Positions 1 through 6,811 of a DNA stretch of 27,014 bases are shown here, piece after piece. The translations under genes were made by a program, and so were the position numbers. Below the pieces are notes generated by a model, which saw nothing but the letters and a program-made list of their open reading frames with translations, did no database searches and was not told the origin of the DNA. The stretch's first letter is position 1; the number at the start of each line of letters is the position of its first letter. The stretch spans positions 1 to 27,014 of the forward strand of contig DVOA01000012.1 in the NCBI GenBank assembly GCA_018714005.1, given 5' to 3'. This stretch comes from Spyradomonas excrementavium (lineage in GTDB: Bacteria > Cyanobacteriota > Vampirovibrionia > Gastranaerophilales > Gastranaerophilaceae).

Positions 1-234
1 AAAATTGATTCTGCAACATTAGAAATATTATCAAATCTGAATATAAAAAGAAAACTAATAGAAAAAAACAAAATTGTTTCAGGAGATAATACTGTAAAAA
101 TTGACAAAAAACACAGTCATATAAGAAATGAAGAAGATTCAGAGGTTGAATATGTTACAGAAAGTTATTGGTATAATCCGGAAGATGGAAGTTTTGATAT
201 AAATGAAAATCAAAATATAGAAGAAGATGACTAG
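1..234 (+). CDS. C-terminal part of an unknown protein (5' end outside window)
   Basis: Frame 1 is open from the first base to a TAG at 232-234 and gives 77 residues. The segment is rich in Lys, Asn, Glu and Asp. It ends in a very acidic tail (last residues NENQNIEEDD) after an aromatic stretch ESYWYNPEDG. I do not recognise a family. No start codon with a ribosome binding site is evident inside the window, so I treat it as the tail of a gene that begins upstream. It lies 14 bases before the next plus-strand gene and may share a transcript with it. Both genes face the tail cassette. Confidence 0.6.
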   Translation, partial: KIDSATLEILSNLNIKRKLIEKNKIVSGDNTVKIDKKHSHIRNEEDSEVEYVTESYWYNPEDGSFDINENQNIEEDD

Positions 235-248
235 AAAGCGTGTGTTTT

Positions 249-731
249 ATGTCCTGGATTATTGCAGTTTGTATAATATTTGTATTGATGCTATTAAATG
301 CAATTTTTCATCCGTTTGAGCAAAAAAAGGGTTATAAGCTTTTGTTTGTTCAAGGTGTTGAGGGCTTGGAGAACAAACCTTGCGAAATCAGAGTTGAAGG
401 TTCTGATATCTGGCTTGATATAGAGAGTAAAACTTATCAGATAAGAATGAAAAATGTTGAAATTTTAAAGCAGATAACAGAAGAAGATAAATCCGTAGCC
501 GGGCGGGCAATTGTCGGCGGGCTTGTCTTTGGTGTTGCAGGTGCGGTTGTAGGAGGTATGTCGGGCATGGGTACAAAAAAGAAAAAAGACTACTGTTTAA
601 AAATAACGACTGAATCATATGAGTTGTTTTTTAAACATATTGAAGGTTATGAGTTTGATTTTGGAAGTTGCTATCAAAAGCTTAAAAATATGCTGCCGGA
701 AGCTACCCCGCCTGAAACTGACTATTTGTAA
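249..731 (+). CDS. Small membrane protein with a glycine-zipper segment
   Basis: This 160-residue protein starts best at ATG 249; a GTG at 240 is also possible. Residues 1-20 form one hydrophobic segment, so the N-terminus is probably membrane-anchored. Around residues 84-108 there is a Gly/Ala/Val-rich stretch (GRAIVGGLVFGVAGAVVGGM) with glycine-zipper spacing, followed by a KKKK cluster. The flanking sequences look like beta strands of a small PH-like domain (EIRVEGSDIWLDI before, DYCLKITTESYELFF after). Similar small proteins with a glycine-rich insert are common in bacteria and prophages, but I cannot name a function. Its stop overlaps the 3' end of the convergent Dit-like gene by 10 bases. 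Confidence 0.6.
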   Translation: MSWIIAVCIIFVLMLLNAIFHPFEQKKGYKLLFVQGVEGLENKPCEIRVEGSDIWLDIESKTYQIRMKNVEILKQITEEDKSVAGRAIVGGLVFGVAGAVVGGMSGMGTKKKKDYCLKITTESYELFFKHIEGYEFDFGSCYQKLKNMLPEATPPETDYL

Positions 732-1738
732 GAGTTTAAATTGTTTGTGATACTGTTAAGTAGCTGCAAGTTAGTAACACCGTCTCCGCCTAAAATACTG
801 TTTACAAATCCGACAGCACCTGCATATTTTTGAGGTGATGTTTTGTTTTTAACACTTTGTCCTTTTTTTGTGTTTGTTACTTGTTTTCTTAGGCCCGCAC
901 CTGTCCCCTTTGCAGTTGATTGTTGGGCTATGTTCACTTTTACATATTCAACCTCGCCCTCTTGTATAAATTTGATTTCCGCAACAAACTGCACCCTGTT
1001 TTCAGTTTCTCTTTTCGGGGTAAAAGATGTAAAAACATAGTTTTCAAATATCTTTTCACCTGCCCGAAAAGTAAACGGCTCTTTTGAATTCATAATTTCT
1101 TCAAGTCTGTCAGCAAACTCATCTGCTGTATAATTCAAACCGTCTTTTACTATTCCTGAAAATTGTAAGGTTAAAGGCAGATTGTACACATATTCATTGT
1201 ATATTTGCTCGCTTTGAACACGCCTGTCAGGTGTTTTGGCAATGTAGTTTCTGGTTATGTTGCTTGTAAGGTCAATAGGGATTTCTTCTCCGTATTTGCT
1301 GTAATCTTGAGATCCGGTCATTGTCCCTGTTACAACATCAAGTCCGTTTGCAAACCCCTGCATAAAGTTAGCAACATTTATATTCCCGGACTCAATAGCG
1401 GATTTCATTTCCATAATGCTGTTGAATCCTGCCTGAGTAACAGTAAGATTCAATGCAGGTGCAAGCCCGTTAAACAGGCAGTCTAACATCATCTGATTGG
1501 TTACGGGTCTTTGGTTGATAATCATAGTCAAAGCACCGACTGCATACTTTTGTATAAACTCAGTAGCACTTTGCAGAGTTATATTCCGTGCCATTCTGCC
1601 TAAATCAAAGTTTTGCAAAGAAGTTCTTGCATTGCTAAAAGCCCGGGTGAGCTCTGCCCTTATCCCTGCGGATTGAACAGCATCAACTGGATTTGCAACC
1701 TTGTTGTCTTTTTTAATATATATTGCTGCGTAGGTCAT
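722..1738 (-). CDS. Dit-like phage tail/baseplate protein
   Basis: This 338-residue protein is the last gene of the minus-strand tail cassette. Roughly residues 150-285 (from EIPIDLTSN through PLTLQFSGIVKDG, SKEPFTFRAGEK and FTSFTPKRET to FVAEIKFIQEG) read like the N-terminal domain of Dit-like phage tail proteins, which sit where the tail tube meets the baseplate. Residues 1-150 look helical and match nothing I know. The C-terminal 50 residues are low-complexity and basic (TNTKKGQSVKNKTS). It starts 59 bases after the chaperone reading frame ends, exactly where a tape-measure gene would be expected. A GAGG lies about 12 bases before the ATG. The family call is from memory of sequence patterns. 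Confidence 0.55.
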   Translation of the reverse strand: MTYAAIYIKKDNKVANPVDAVQSAGIRAELTRAFSNARTSLQNFDLGRMARNITLQSATEFIQKYAVGALTMIINQRPVTNQMMLDCLFNGLAPALNLTVTQAGFNSIMEMKSAIESGNINVANFMQGFANGLDVVTGTMTGSQDYSKYGEEIPIDLTSNITRNYIAKTPDRRVQSEQIYNEYVYNLPLTLQFSGIVKDGLNYTADEFADRLEEIMNSKEPFTFRAGEKIFENYVFTSFTPKRETENRVQFVAEIKFIQEGEVEYVKVNIAQQSTAKGTGAGLRKQVTNTKKGQSVKNKTSPQKYAGAVGFVNSILGGDGVTNLQLLNSITNNLNSYK

Positions 1739-1797
1739 AATTTATACCGCCTCTGTCTTAGGATAACCTTTATGGATTATCATTGTTTGTTGTGATA

Positions 1798-2432
1798 TTA
1801 ATGGTTGTATTCAAATTTGCGCAGGGCTTCTGCGACCTGCTGCATGAACAAATACGCCTCTTGCGGAGTCATACGCTTTAACTCTTCAAGGTTTACACCA
1901 AAACCGAGCTGTTTGTTCGCCATAAAAAGATTCATTGTGTTTTTTACGGAATCGACTTTTATTTTTGTATTTGTTCGCTTAAGTTTGTAAACAGAATTGA
2001 TAATTTCTTTTCTATTTGCTGTTTCATTTTGTCCGTCCACCCGTCCTGTAACAGAGCGGACAAACTCGAAAAATTTCCGAGGTTTTGCCTCATAAAATGG
2101 AATACAACAACTCTGTAATCCATAAATCCAACCTCCTGCCAGTGTTTTTCCCACGCTGCCTGATCAGGTTTCTTGCCGTCAATTGTCATGTGCTCACGAT
2201 TCAACACAAGATTGGAAATAAACTTTAAATCTTCTCTATTAAAAATATCCTTGCAGCTGACGTAAAGTGCCTTTAAAAGTTCCGCATCGGAAAGGTTGTT
2301 TGCTATGCACGCTGTCAGACAGGTTAAAAAGGGATAAACCTTTTCCTCTGTCATAAAGCCCAGTGTTGTAAAATCCTCAAAATACAGCGGTGATGTTTCG
2401 TATTTATGTCCGTTTACTGTGCATTCTATCAT
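1798..2432 (-). CDS. Tail assembly chaperone, -1 frameshift fusion product (gpGT-like)
   Basis: Codons GGA AAT TTT at the end of the shared part hold an X XXY YYZ heptamer (AAATTTT, plus-strand 2070-2076) in the zero frame. After a -1 slip, reading continues TTC GAG TTT GTC and stays open to 1798, adding 90 residues. The fusion is 211 residues from the ATG at 2432. The extension contains KKKRTN-type basic stretches and an acidic-helical end (LKRMTPQEAYLFMQQVAEAL). The second frame has only a GTG at 2154 with no ribosome binding site, so independent translation is unlikely. Fused chaperones made this way are known for many long-tailed phages (lambda G/GT is the model). Use of this site is inferred. 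Confidence 0.6.
1959..2432 (-). CDS. Phage tail assembly chaperone, zero-frame product (gpG-like)
   Basis: I chose the ATG at 2432 (MIECTVNGHKYE), which gives 157 residues, because GAGGT lies 6-9 bases upstream. A longer reading to 2477 lacks such a site. The protein is small and acidic with mainly helical character, and sits between the tube gene and the next tail gene. That is the standard place for the chaperone that coats the tape measure during tail assembly. An A AAT TTT heptamer in the correct phase at 2076-2070 allows a -1 shift into the overlapping frame, giving a longer G-T type product. Without the shift, translation runs on 36 codons to the stop at 1959. Gene position and frameshift architecture support the call more than primary sequence does. 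Confidence 0.65.
   Translation of the reverse strand: MIECTVNGHKYETSPLYFEDFTTLGFMTEEKVYPFLTCLTACIANNLSDAELLKALYVSCKDIFNREDLKFISNLVLNREHMTIDGKKPDQAAWEKHWQEVGFMDYRVVVFHFMRQNLGNFSSLSALLQDGWTDKMKQQIEKKLSILFTNLSEQIQK
2070..2076 (-). promoter_or_regulatory. Probable -1 ribosomal frameshift site (A AAT TTT)
   Basis: On the minus strand the heptamer is AAATTTT. With the ATG at 2432 as frame zero, it splits as A AAT TTT, the canonical X XXY YYZ phase. Re-pairing in the -1 frame gives AAA TTT, leading into the open frame that ends at 1798. It lies 111 bases before the zero-frame stop. I did not model a downstream stimulatory structure. Confidence 0.6.
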
Positions 2433-2529
2433 TATAACCTCACTTGTTTTTTGTTTAAAATAGGTTATAATAAACATATAGGGGCAAGCCCCAAAGAATC
2501 ACTACTTCTTCGGAGCTTGACTTCACCCC

Positions 2530-2604
2530 CTACAGATAAAGAATAATAATTTTTAAAGCTGCTATAATTGCCGTTATAGCGCCTTTTATTATTCGGTTAT
2601 CCAT
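2530..2604 (-). CDS. 24-residue hydrophobic peptide with a very strong ribosome binding site
   Basis: The minus strand reads AAAGGGGGTGAT, then ACT, then ATG at 2604, an almost perfect Shine-Dalgarno match at good spacing. The frame runs 24 codons to TAG at 2530-2532. The peptide starts MDNRIIKGAITAII, continues with AALK, and ends in a run of Ile and Leu. It is one amphipathic or membrane-inserting helix with two or three positive charges near its start. It lies between the tube gene and the chaperone gene and is read in the same direction. I know no matching family. The ribosome binding site is the main evidence that it is translated. Confidence 0.5.
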   Translation of the reverse strand: MDNRIIKGAITAIIAALKIIILYL

Positions 2605-2676
2605 AGTATCACCCCCTTTCAGCCATTTTCTCCACTAAATGAGTGTGCTGAGGGAGTGTGGGTTTACCCTGAGTTT

Positions 2677-2685
2677 ATTATATCA
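2677..2685 (-). promoter_or_regulatory. Extended -10 promoter box inside the tail cassette
   Basis: On the minus strand the bases read TGATATAAT, matching the extended -10 pattern TGnTATAAT. It lies just after the tube gene and about 75 bases before the 24-residue peptide. No convincing -35 box is seen. It could raise transcription of the peptide, chaperones and Dit-like gene. Confidence 0.35.
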
Positions 2686-2690
2686 AAAAA

Positions 2691-3071
2691 TCACTTGCCG
2701 TTTCTGTACAAAGCATTCCAGGTTACTGTGCGGGTTCCTGAATCTTGCTCGCCAGAAATATTCAGGATAACACAGTCAGTAAAGGTGTCTGTTATGCCTG
2801 TATTCAAGTCACGAACAACTAATGTGTCTTCTACATTATTGAGATTATCCTGTATCAAAATCGGTAAAGATACACTGTCCGCTTTAAATGTTCTTGTGAT
2901 CTGCCATTGTCTTTGGTTGTTTACAATGTTCAATCCCTCGGCCTGCACACCTTTGTACGGTGTAAAGCTGTCGTTTTGCTGTGTAATGTTATAAGCGTGG
3001 TCGTCACCTGTTCCTGTGAGCGTTAAACCTCTCCAGACAAACTGGATATTCTTAGCGTCATAAACTGCCAT
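2691..3071 (-). CDS. Phage tail tube protein (DUF3277-like)
   Basis: A 126-residue protein directly downstream of the sheath gene; its ATG shares one base with the sheath stop (TAATG), with GGGGAGG upstream as ribosome binding site. Size and pattern fit the DUF3277 tail tube family of contractile-tailed phages (KPP10 type). An N-terminal beta strand with FVWRGLTLTGTG is followed by an NDSFTPYKG...EG segment, a QWQITRTFKADS strand, and a C-terminal strand containing VTWNALYRNG. The product would form the inner tube within the sheath. Sheath-then-tube order with tight coupling is the classic contractile arrangement, which strengthens the call. Confidence 0.6.
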   Translation of the reverse strand: MAVYDAKNIQFVWRGLTLTGTGDDHAYNITQQNDSFTPYKGVQAEGLNIVNNQRQWQITRTFKADSVSLPILIQDNLNNVEDTLVVRDLNTGITDTFTDCVILNISGEQDSGTRTVTWNALYRNGK

Positions 3072-4213
3072 TATTCATCCTCCCCTAAAATCTGTTCAAC
3101 TTGTTCGTCTGACGGGTCTACGTAGAATAAGAAATCCACCTTTTCCCCGACAATTGCGTCATAATAATACCCTTGAAGCTTAAACTTTTTAGCGTTATAA
3201 GCTTCAACATCGGTATTCATAATGCTGTCAGCGCCTGTTCTGATAGGAATAACCTTTAGTTCAAACCCTGTTTGCTCGTTGTTTGTCTCAATTACAAGTT
3301 TGTACGTCTGATAGCTTCTGAAACGTTTTTGCGCCATTGTCAAAAGCAGGTTGTTTCCTGTCTCGTCATAAACGGGCTTTTGATTAAAGAACTCCAAAGC
3401 CATTAGCCCCATATCTTTTTCAATATAATCCTTAATCATCTGTCGCTGTCTCAACTCACCGCCCAGCATTCTCGAACCTATGATCCAGTTATACCCGAAC
3501 CCCTCTGTTTGCCCGCCGTCTATGGGTGAAACGTTTGCGTAATAAGCAACATTGTTTGTGTTCATTTCAGAGATTTCTTCGCCTGTATAAGTCTCAGGCA
3601 ATATCCCTGTCAGCTGTGTAAACTGTGCAGAACCGTCTTTGCCTCCGAAATATCCGCAGGTAGAAGTAGAAGCAACAGCCGAAGCAATCGGGTTTGTTGC
3701 GGATTTTGAAAACACGCCGTAAGCGTAATCGTTTCCGCCTGCGACAATTTCAGCCACGTCATCAACATCGGTAACAGGCAGGTCGCAGAATCTTTTGTTC
3801 GTCAAACACCAGTCAGCAACCGCTTTTAAATCAGCTGCCACACGCGAAATCGGCACAACCTTTGCAAATCTGCCGTCCGCTACTTTTGCTCTGTTGAGCG
3901 CGTCAGCGAGGGTTCCGGAGTCATCCTGCTTTGCAATCATCAGATATTGAATCTGTGATGTGGTTTGTGTATTGCTTTTCTGGTTGAATGCTGCATTTGC
4001 TTCAACTGCAAATTGTGAAGTCGGTTTGAACACGGCAATAACTTCGTCATAAGAAGAATACTTGCCCAGACCTCCAGACGGGAATTCCGCTTCAGTCTGT
4101 AAGTCGTCCTCTGTAATCTTTCCGACCAGCAAAACGTTTTTGTAGTATTCGTTCAAAGACCTACCGTCCGGCAGTTTGAACAAAATGCTGATTAAGTTGT
4201 CATAAACACTCAT
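3071..4213 (-). CDS. Phage tail sheath-like protein (DUF3383-like)
   Basis: This 380-residue protein starts at ATG 4213 with GGAG 7 bases upstream. The middle and C-terminal part follows the pattern I associate with DUF3383 sheath-type proteins: an AYGVFSKSATNP stretch, LTGILPETYTGEEI, a NNVAYYANVSPIDGG segment, GFGYNWIIGSRML, then a helix LRQRQMIKDYIEKDMGLMAL and a KPVYDETGNNLL loop. The N-terminal 110 residues hold PSGGLGKYSSYDEVIAVF and AANAAFNQK-like elements also usual in this family. The product should polymerise around the tube and contract on infection or killing. The acidic tail DEQVEQILGEDE ends the protein. The reading frame is intact. Confidence 0.6.
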   Translation of the reverse strand: MSVYDNLISILFKLPDGRSLNEYYKNVLLVGKITEDDLQTEAEFPSGGLGKYSSYDEVIAVFKPTSQFAVEANAAFNQKSNTQTTSQIQYLMIAKQDDSGTLADALNRAKVADGRFAKVVPISRVAADLKAVADWCLTNKRFCDLPVTDVDDVAEIVAGGNDYAYGVFSKSATNPIASAVASTSTCGYFGGKDGSAQFTQLTGILPETYTGEEISEMNTNNVAYYANVSPIDGGQTEGFGYNWIIGSRMLGGELRQRQMIKDYIEKDMGLMALEFFNQKPVYDETGNNLLLTMAQKRFRSYQTYKLVIETNNEQTGFELKVIPIRTGADSIMNTDVEAYNAKKFKLQGYYYDAIVGEKVDFLFYVDPSDEQVEQILGEDE

Positions 4214-4308
4214 TTTTTCTCTCCTTTATTTTTCATAAGGCGTCCTTATCTTGGTGGACGTTTTACTATCATTGTTGTATGTTTAGGGGCACAGCTCTTT
4301 CCGCTGTC

Positions 4309-4390
4309 TTGAAATCGGACGCTGCAGCCTTTTCAACAAAGCCCTCCGCATAGGCACTGGGGCTTACAGCCGCGGCGTGCCTGTCCGATT
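4309..4390 (-). repeat. GC-rich palindromic module, copy 1 (inverted orientation)
   Basis: Ends read CTTGAAATCGGACG on the left and GTCCGATT on the right. Its reverse complement matches the module at 10424-10510 closely over the first half (GGCACGCCGCGGCTGTAAGC and onward) and again at the terminal CGTCCGATTTCAAG. It fills most of the 180-base gap between the sheath and terminator genes. Confidence 0.75.
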
Positions 4391-4393
4391 CCG

Positions 4394-4927
4394 CTATTTA
4401 TTGCTTATTTCCATATCCAAATCCTGACAGAGTTCGGGCGTATAAGTTTGAATGTCGTCATACTCAAACGCTATATCAATCTCTTTTCGAAACTCCTGAT
4501 TTGTCTGTGAAAATTGGCTCAAATCTCTGATATCAGAACACTCAAGCTCATTTACCGTAATCCCTTGTGCGGATAAGGTATCGAAAGTGCTTTGTGTCTC
4601 AGTAAATAAATCCTGTATGTATTCAACAAGCTCTGTTGCCAGATTGTTCGCTTCATCAAGGCTTCCATCGCTGTTAGGAGTATAAACTCCAAAAGTCACA
4701 AGCAGCCTCATCTCTTTTCGGACATAACCTTGTCCGTCGTTTTGAAAGGTTTCAAAACGCTTATAAAGTTTTGCAACAGAAGCTTCCGAAAGCATTATAT
4801 ATGGCTTTTGCGGTTCGGATTGCTCTATATACCGCCAGAATACAGGCAGCTCAATATCCGAATATGCCTCTTCAAGCTTTGTTTTAAAAAATGTATAAAT
4901 TATCTGTTTTGTTTCATTAATCTTCAT
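4394..4927 (-). CDS. Phage neck/tail terminator protein (gp12-like)
   Basis: A 177-residue protein between the 399-residue gene and the sheath gene. It reads like the LIC_12616/gp12-like neck terminator group: an N-terminal helix (IIYTFFKTKLEEAY), a PQKPYIMLSE strand, a central strand with MRLLVTFGVYT, and a helix ANNLATELVEYIQDLF. Proteins of this kind cap the end of the tail and join it to the head. Immediately upstream of a sheath gene is the normal place for such a gene. There is no good ribosome binding site before the ATG at 4927. The family call is from pattern memory and moderate. Confidence 0.5.
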   Translation of the reverse strand: MKINETKQIIYTFFKTKLEEAYSDIELPVFWRYIEQSEPQKPYIMLSEASVAKLYKRFETFQNDGQGYVRKEMRLLVTFGVYTPNSDGSLDEANNLATELVEYIQDLFTETQSTFDTLSAQGITVNELECSDIRDLSQFSQTNQEFRKEIDIAFEYDDIQTYTPELCQDLDMEISNK

Positions 4928-5001
4928 GTTTTTATAGGGCTACCCCATCGTAGATGACTATTCCAAATGAAAGTGTTTGCTTTGGGCCGCAGATATTTTC
5001 G

Positions 5002-6201
5002 CTAATCATTGCTGTATGATTGATATCCCCGCACCCTTGCTATATCGTCAAACACCGATACAAGCACCTGTCTGACCTCCTGCGCTGTGTCATTAGGAGA
5101 TAAGCTTGAAATATTAAAATTGAATGCACCGCTTGAAATATTCAGCGGCAAAGAACTGCGCTCATTGTACTCCTCAATCCTTTGCTTCAAAACAGGTGCA
5201 ACATTCGGAAAATTCGGGTCAGCATACATTTTTGTCCCCTTGAACGGCACATACATCTCAATGGTTCCGTAGATTTTTTTAGCTTCTTCAGGGGTGAAAA
5301 AACCTTGCTCTCCTGTGAAATTGTCATACTCAAACGAGTTTTTGTAGCGTTCTTTGCGCTTGGATTTTGATGAAAGTATATCTGCACTTAAAGTACCAAA
5401 TAAAAGCATTATCAAAAAAGGTGATAATCCAGTTTTTGATAAAACATTTAATTTTTTTAAAATGGGTTCTCCAGCACTGGTTATACCTGTTAAGCTTAAA
5501 AGAATATTTTTAAAGCCTATACCAATAGGGGCGTGGTCAAAAACTTCATTTTTTTGTCTGTTTCGTTCTGCTATGTAATAATCAACATTTTCAAGACTGC
5601 TGTTTTTGTACTTAAAATGCAAAAGGTTTGCAAAATTTTCATAAAAAATCTGAGTACTCTTACTCTTTGTCCTGTCAAGAGTTTCTCTGACCTCAATATT
5701 TATATCCGGCAAAATACTGTTTTTTAAAAAACTCCTGTCGGGTTTTATGCCGTTTTTGAAAGAATCCGCTATATGGAGCAAAAGCTTGCAAAACATATCG
5801 GTCGAAGCATTTTGAGAGGCAGAAAACTCACCAATTGCACGAAAAAGATTGTGAATCTCTTTTTTATTGAGCCCATCTCCTGTTGCAGCCGGAAAAAACT
5901 CCTGTGTATAAACCTTTGCCACAGGCTCAAACTCATAGCCCAGCCTGTCTGATTGAGTACGCACAAAATCCAGTTCCTTTTGTGCATTCTGCTTCGTGCG
6001 CGTAAACTTTTTCAGATTTAACAAAAGCTCACGCATAACAAAATCCGCGTCTGTTTCGTTTTGAGCAAACCTAAAAATCCAGTTTTTCAGTTGTTTTGAC
6101 AGAATACTTTCTTTTTTATTCTTCTCTTCTTCAAGCGATTCTAAAAAAAGAATATTTTCGTCATAATTTTCTATTAACTCTTTAAGTGTGTTGTTATCCA
6201 T
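5002..6201 (-). CDS. Unknown 399-residue protein with tape-measure-like features
   Basis: The first gene of the minus-strand cassette. Residues 1-100 are highly charged and predicted helical (EEEKNKKESILSKQ). Around residues 228-275 there is a hydrophobic region with Gly and Pro (IGIGFKNILLSLTG, TGLSPFLIMLLFGTLSADIL). The C-terminus ends in a strand-plus-helix pattern (FNFNISSLSPND then AQEVRQVLVSVFDDIA), which resembles the end of many tape measure proteins. If it is a tape measure, it is short (roughly 60 nm of tail by the usual 0.15 nm per residue) and sits upstream of the terminator instead of after the chaperones. It could instead be an unrelated accessory membrane protein. No obvious ribosome binding site precedes ATG 6201. 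Confidence 0.35.
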   Translation of the reverse strand: MDNNTLKELIENYDENILFLESLEEEKNKKESILSKQLKNWIFRFAQNETDADFVMRELLLNLKKFTRTKQNAQKELDFVRTQSDRLGYEFEPVAKVYTQEFFPAATGDGLNKKEIHNLFRAIGEFSASQNASTDMFCKLLLHIADSFKNGIKPDRSFLKNSILPDINIEVRETLDRTKSKSTQIFYENFANLLHFKYKNSSLENVDYYIAERNRQKNEVFDHAPIGIGFKNILLSLTGITSAGEPILKKLNVLSKTGLSPFLIMLLFGTLSADILSSKSKRKERYKNSFEYDNFTGEQGFFTPEEAKKIYGTIEMYVPFKGTKMYADPNFPNVAPVLKQRIEEYNERSSLPLNISSGAFNFNISSLSPNDTAQEVRQVLVSVFDDIARVRGYQSYSND

Positions 6202-6811
6202 ACCGGCTATTCCAATCGGGTAGTAAAAAAGGCATAATAAACTTTATAAACAAAGATGATATATTGATAAACTAGAAGAAGACTTTCTTGTCTTCGCAAC
6301 TGACACAAAAGGCCTCTGGTCTTATGTCAAGGTGCCGTTTAAAACAAAAGAACAAAAAGAATGTTAAGAAAATACGACATTGATGAAATAACACCAAAAA
6401 ATGTTGGATTTTATAACCAATCAATGTCCTATTCCGCATTCATTTTCTTCTATTTTGTTTGCTCATTTTCCTGGGCATTTACATATCGGGGGAAATTCGA
6501 CCTGCTTATTTTCCGGGATATGCACATCAAATGGTGTTTCGGCGGCAATTAACAAGATAGTAAAACGGGGAAACTGGGCGAAACGAGCACCATCTGTGAG
6601 CGGAAACCGCGCTGTTCGTGAGCAATTGATTTCAAGAGGCGAAATCGGACGGGGCTGGAGCGTAGCGGAACGCCCCCTGCGGAGGGCTTACGCTCAGGGA
6701 GCCCGTAGCGCCCGATTTCAAGAGGCAAAATCGGGCGAGGCTGTAATGCAGTTAAACGCCCCTTGCTACGCCCGGGGTTACTTCGGTGGAACATCCGTAT
6801 TTCAAGATAGT
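6202..6811. other. Gene-poor stretch with a gene fragment and palindromic modules
   Basis: About 600 bases separate the tail cassette from the next minus-strand gene. At 6260-6367 a plus-strand frame without a start codon encodes a fragment beginning YIDKLEEDFLVFATDTKGLW and ending KTKEQKEC. A 63-codon frame starts inside its end (ATG 6361) but has no coding signature I trust. The segment 6594-6806 is made of GC-rich repeat modules. I read the stretch as decayed sequence plus repeats. Confidence 0.4.
6641..6806 (+). repeat. GC-rich palindromic modules, copies 2a and 2b
   Basis: The first module (6641-6719) begins GAAATCGGACGGGGCTGGAG and ends GTAGCGCCCGATTTC. After the linker AAGAGGC a second module starts AAAATCGGGCG and ends ATCCGTATTTCAAG at 6806. 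The same start, linker and end occur at 10338-10510. A fragment of the same family, GAGCGGAAACCGCGCT, is at 6599. Confidence 0.75.

Larger units (their letters stand above)
2433..2690. other. Intergenic stretch of the tail cassette with a small peptide gene
   Basis: The 258 bases between the tube and chaperone genes hold a promoter-like box at 2677-2685, the 24-residue reading frame at 2530-2604, and a short ggggc/gcccc palindrome at 2481-2492. No longer gene fits. Confidence 0.5.

Noticed and set aside
1798..2154. Independent gene for the second chaperone frame
   Set aside because: The only start is a GTG without a ribosome site, whereas an in-phase slippery heptamer joins it to the upstream frame.
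6361..6552. 63-codon plus-strand frame starting MLRKYDIDEI
   Set aside because: No ribosome binding site and atypical aromatic-rich second half; it runs toward the repeat modules. Treated as part of a decayed stretch.
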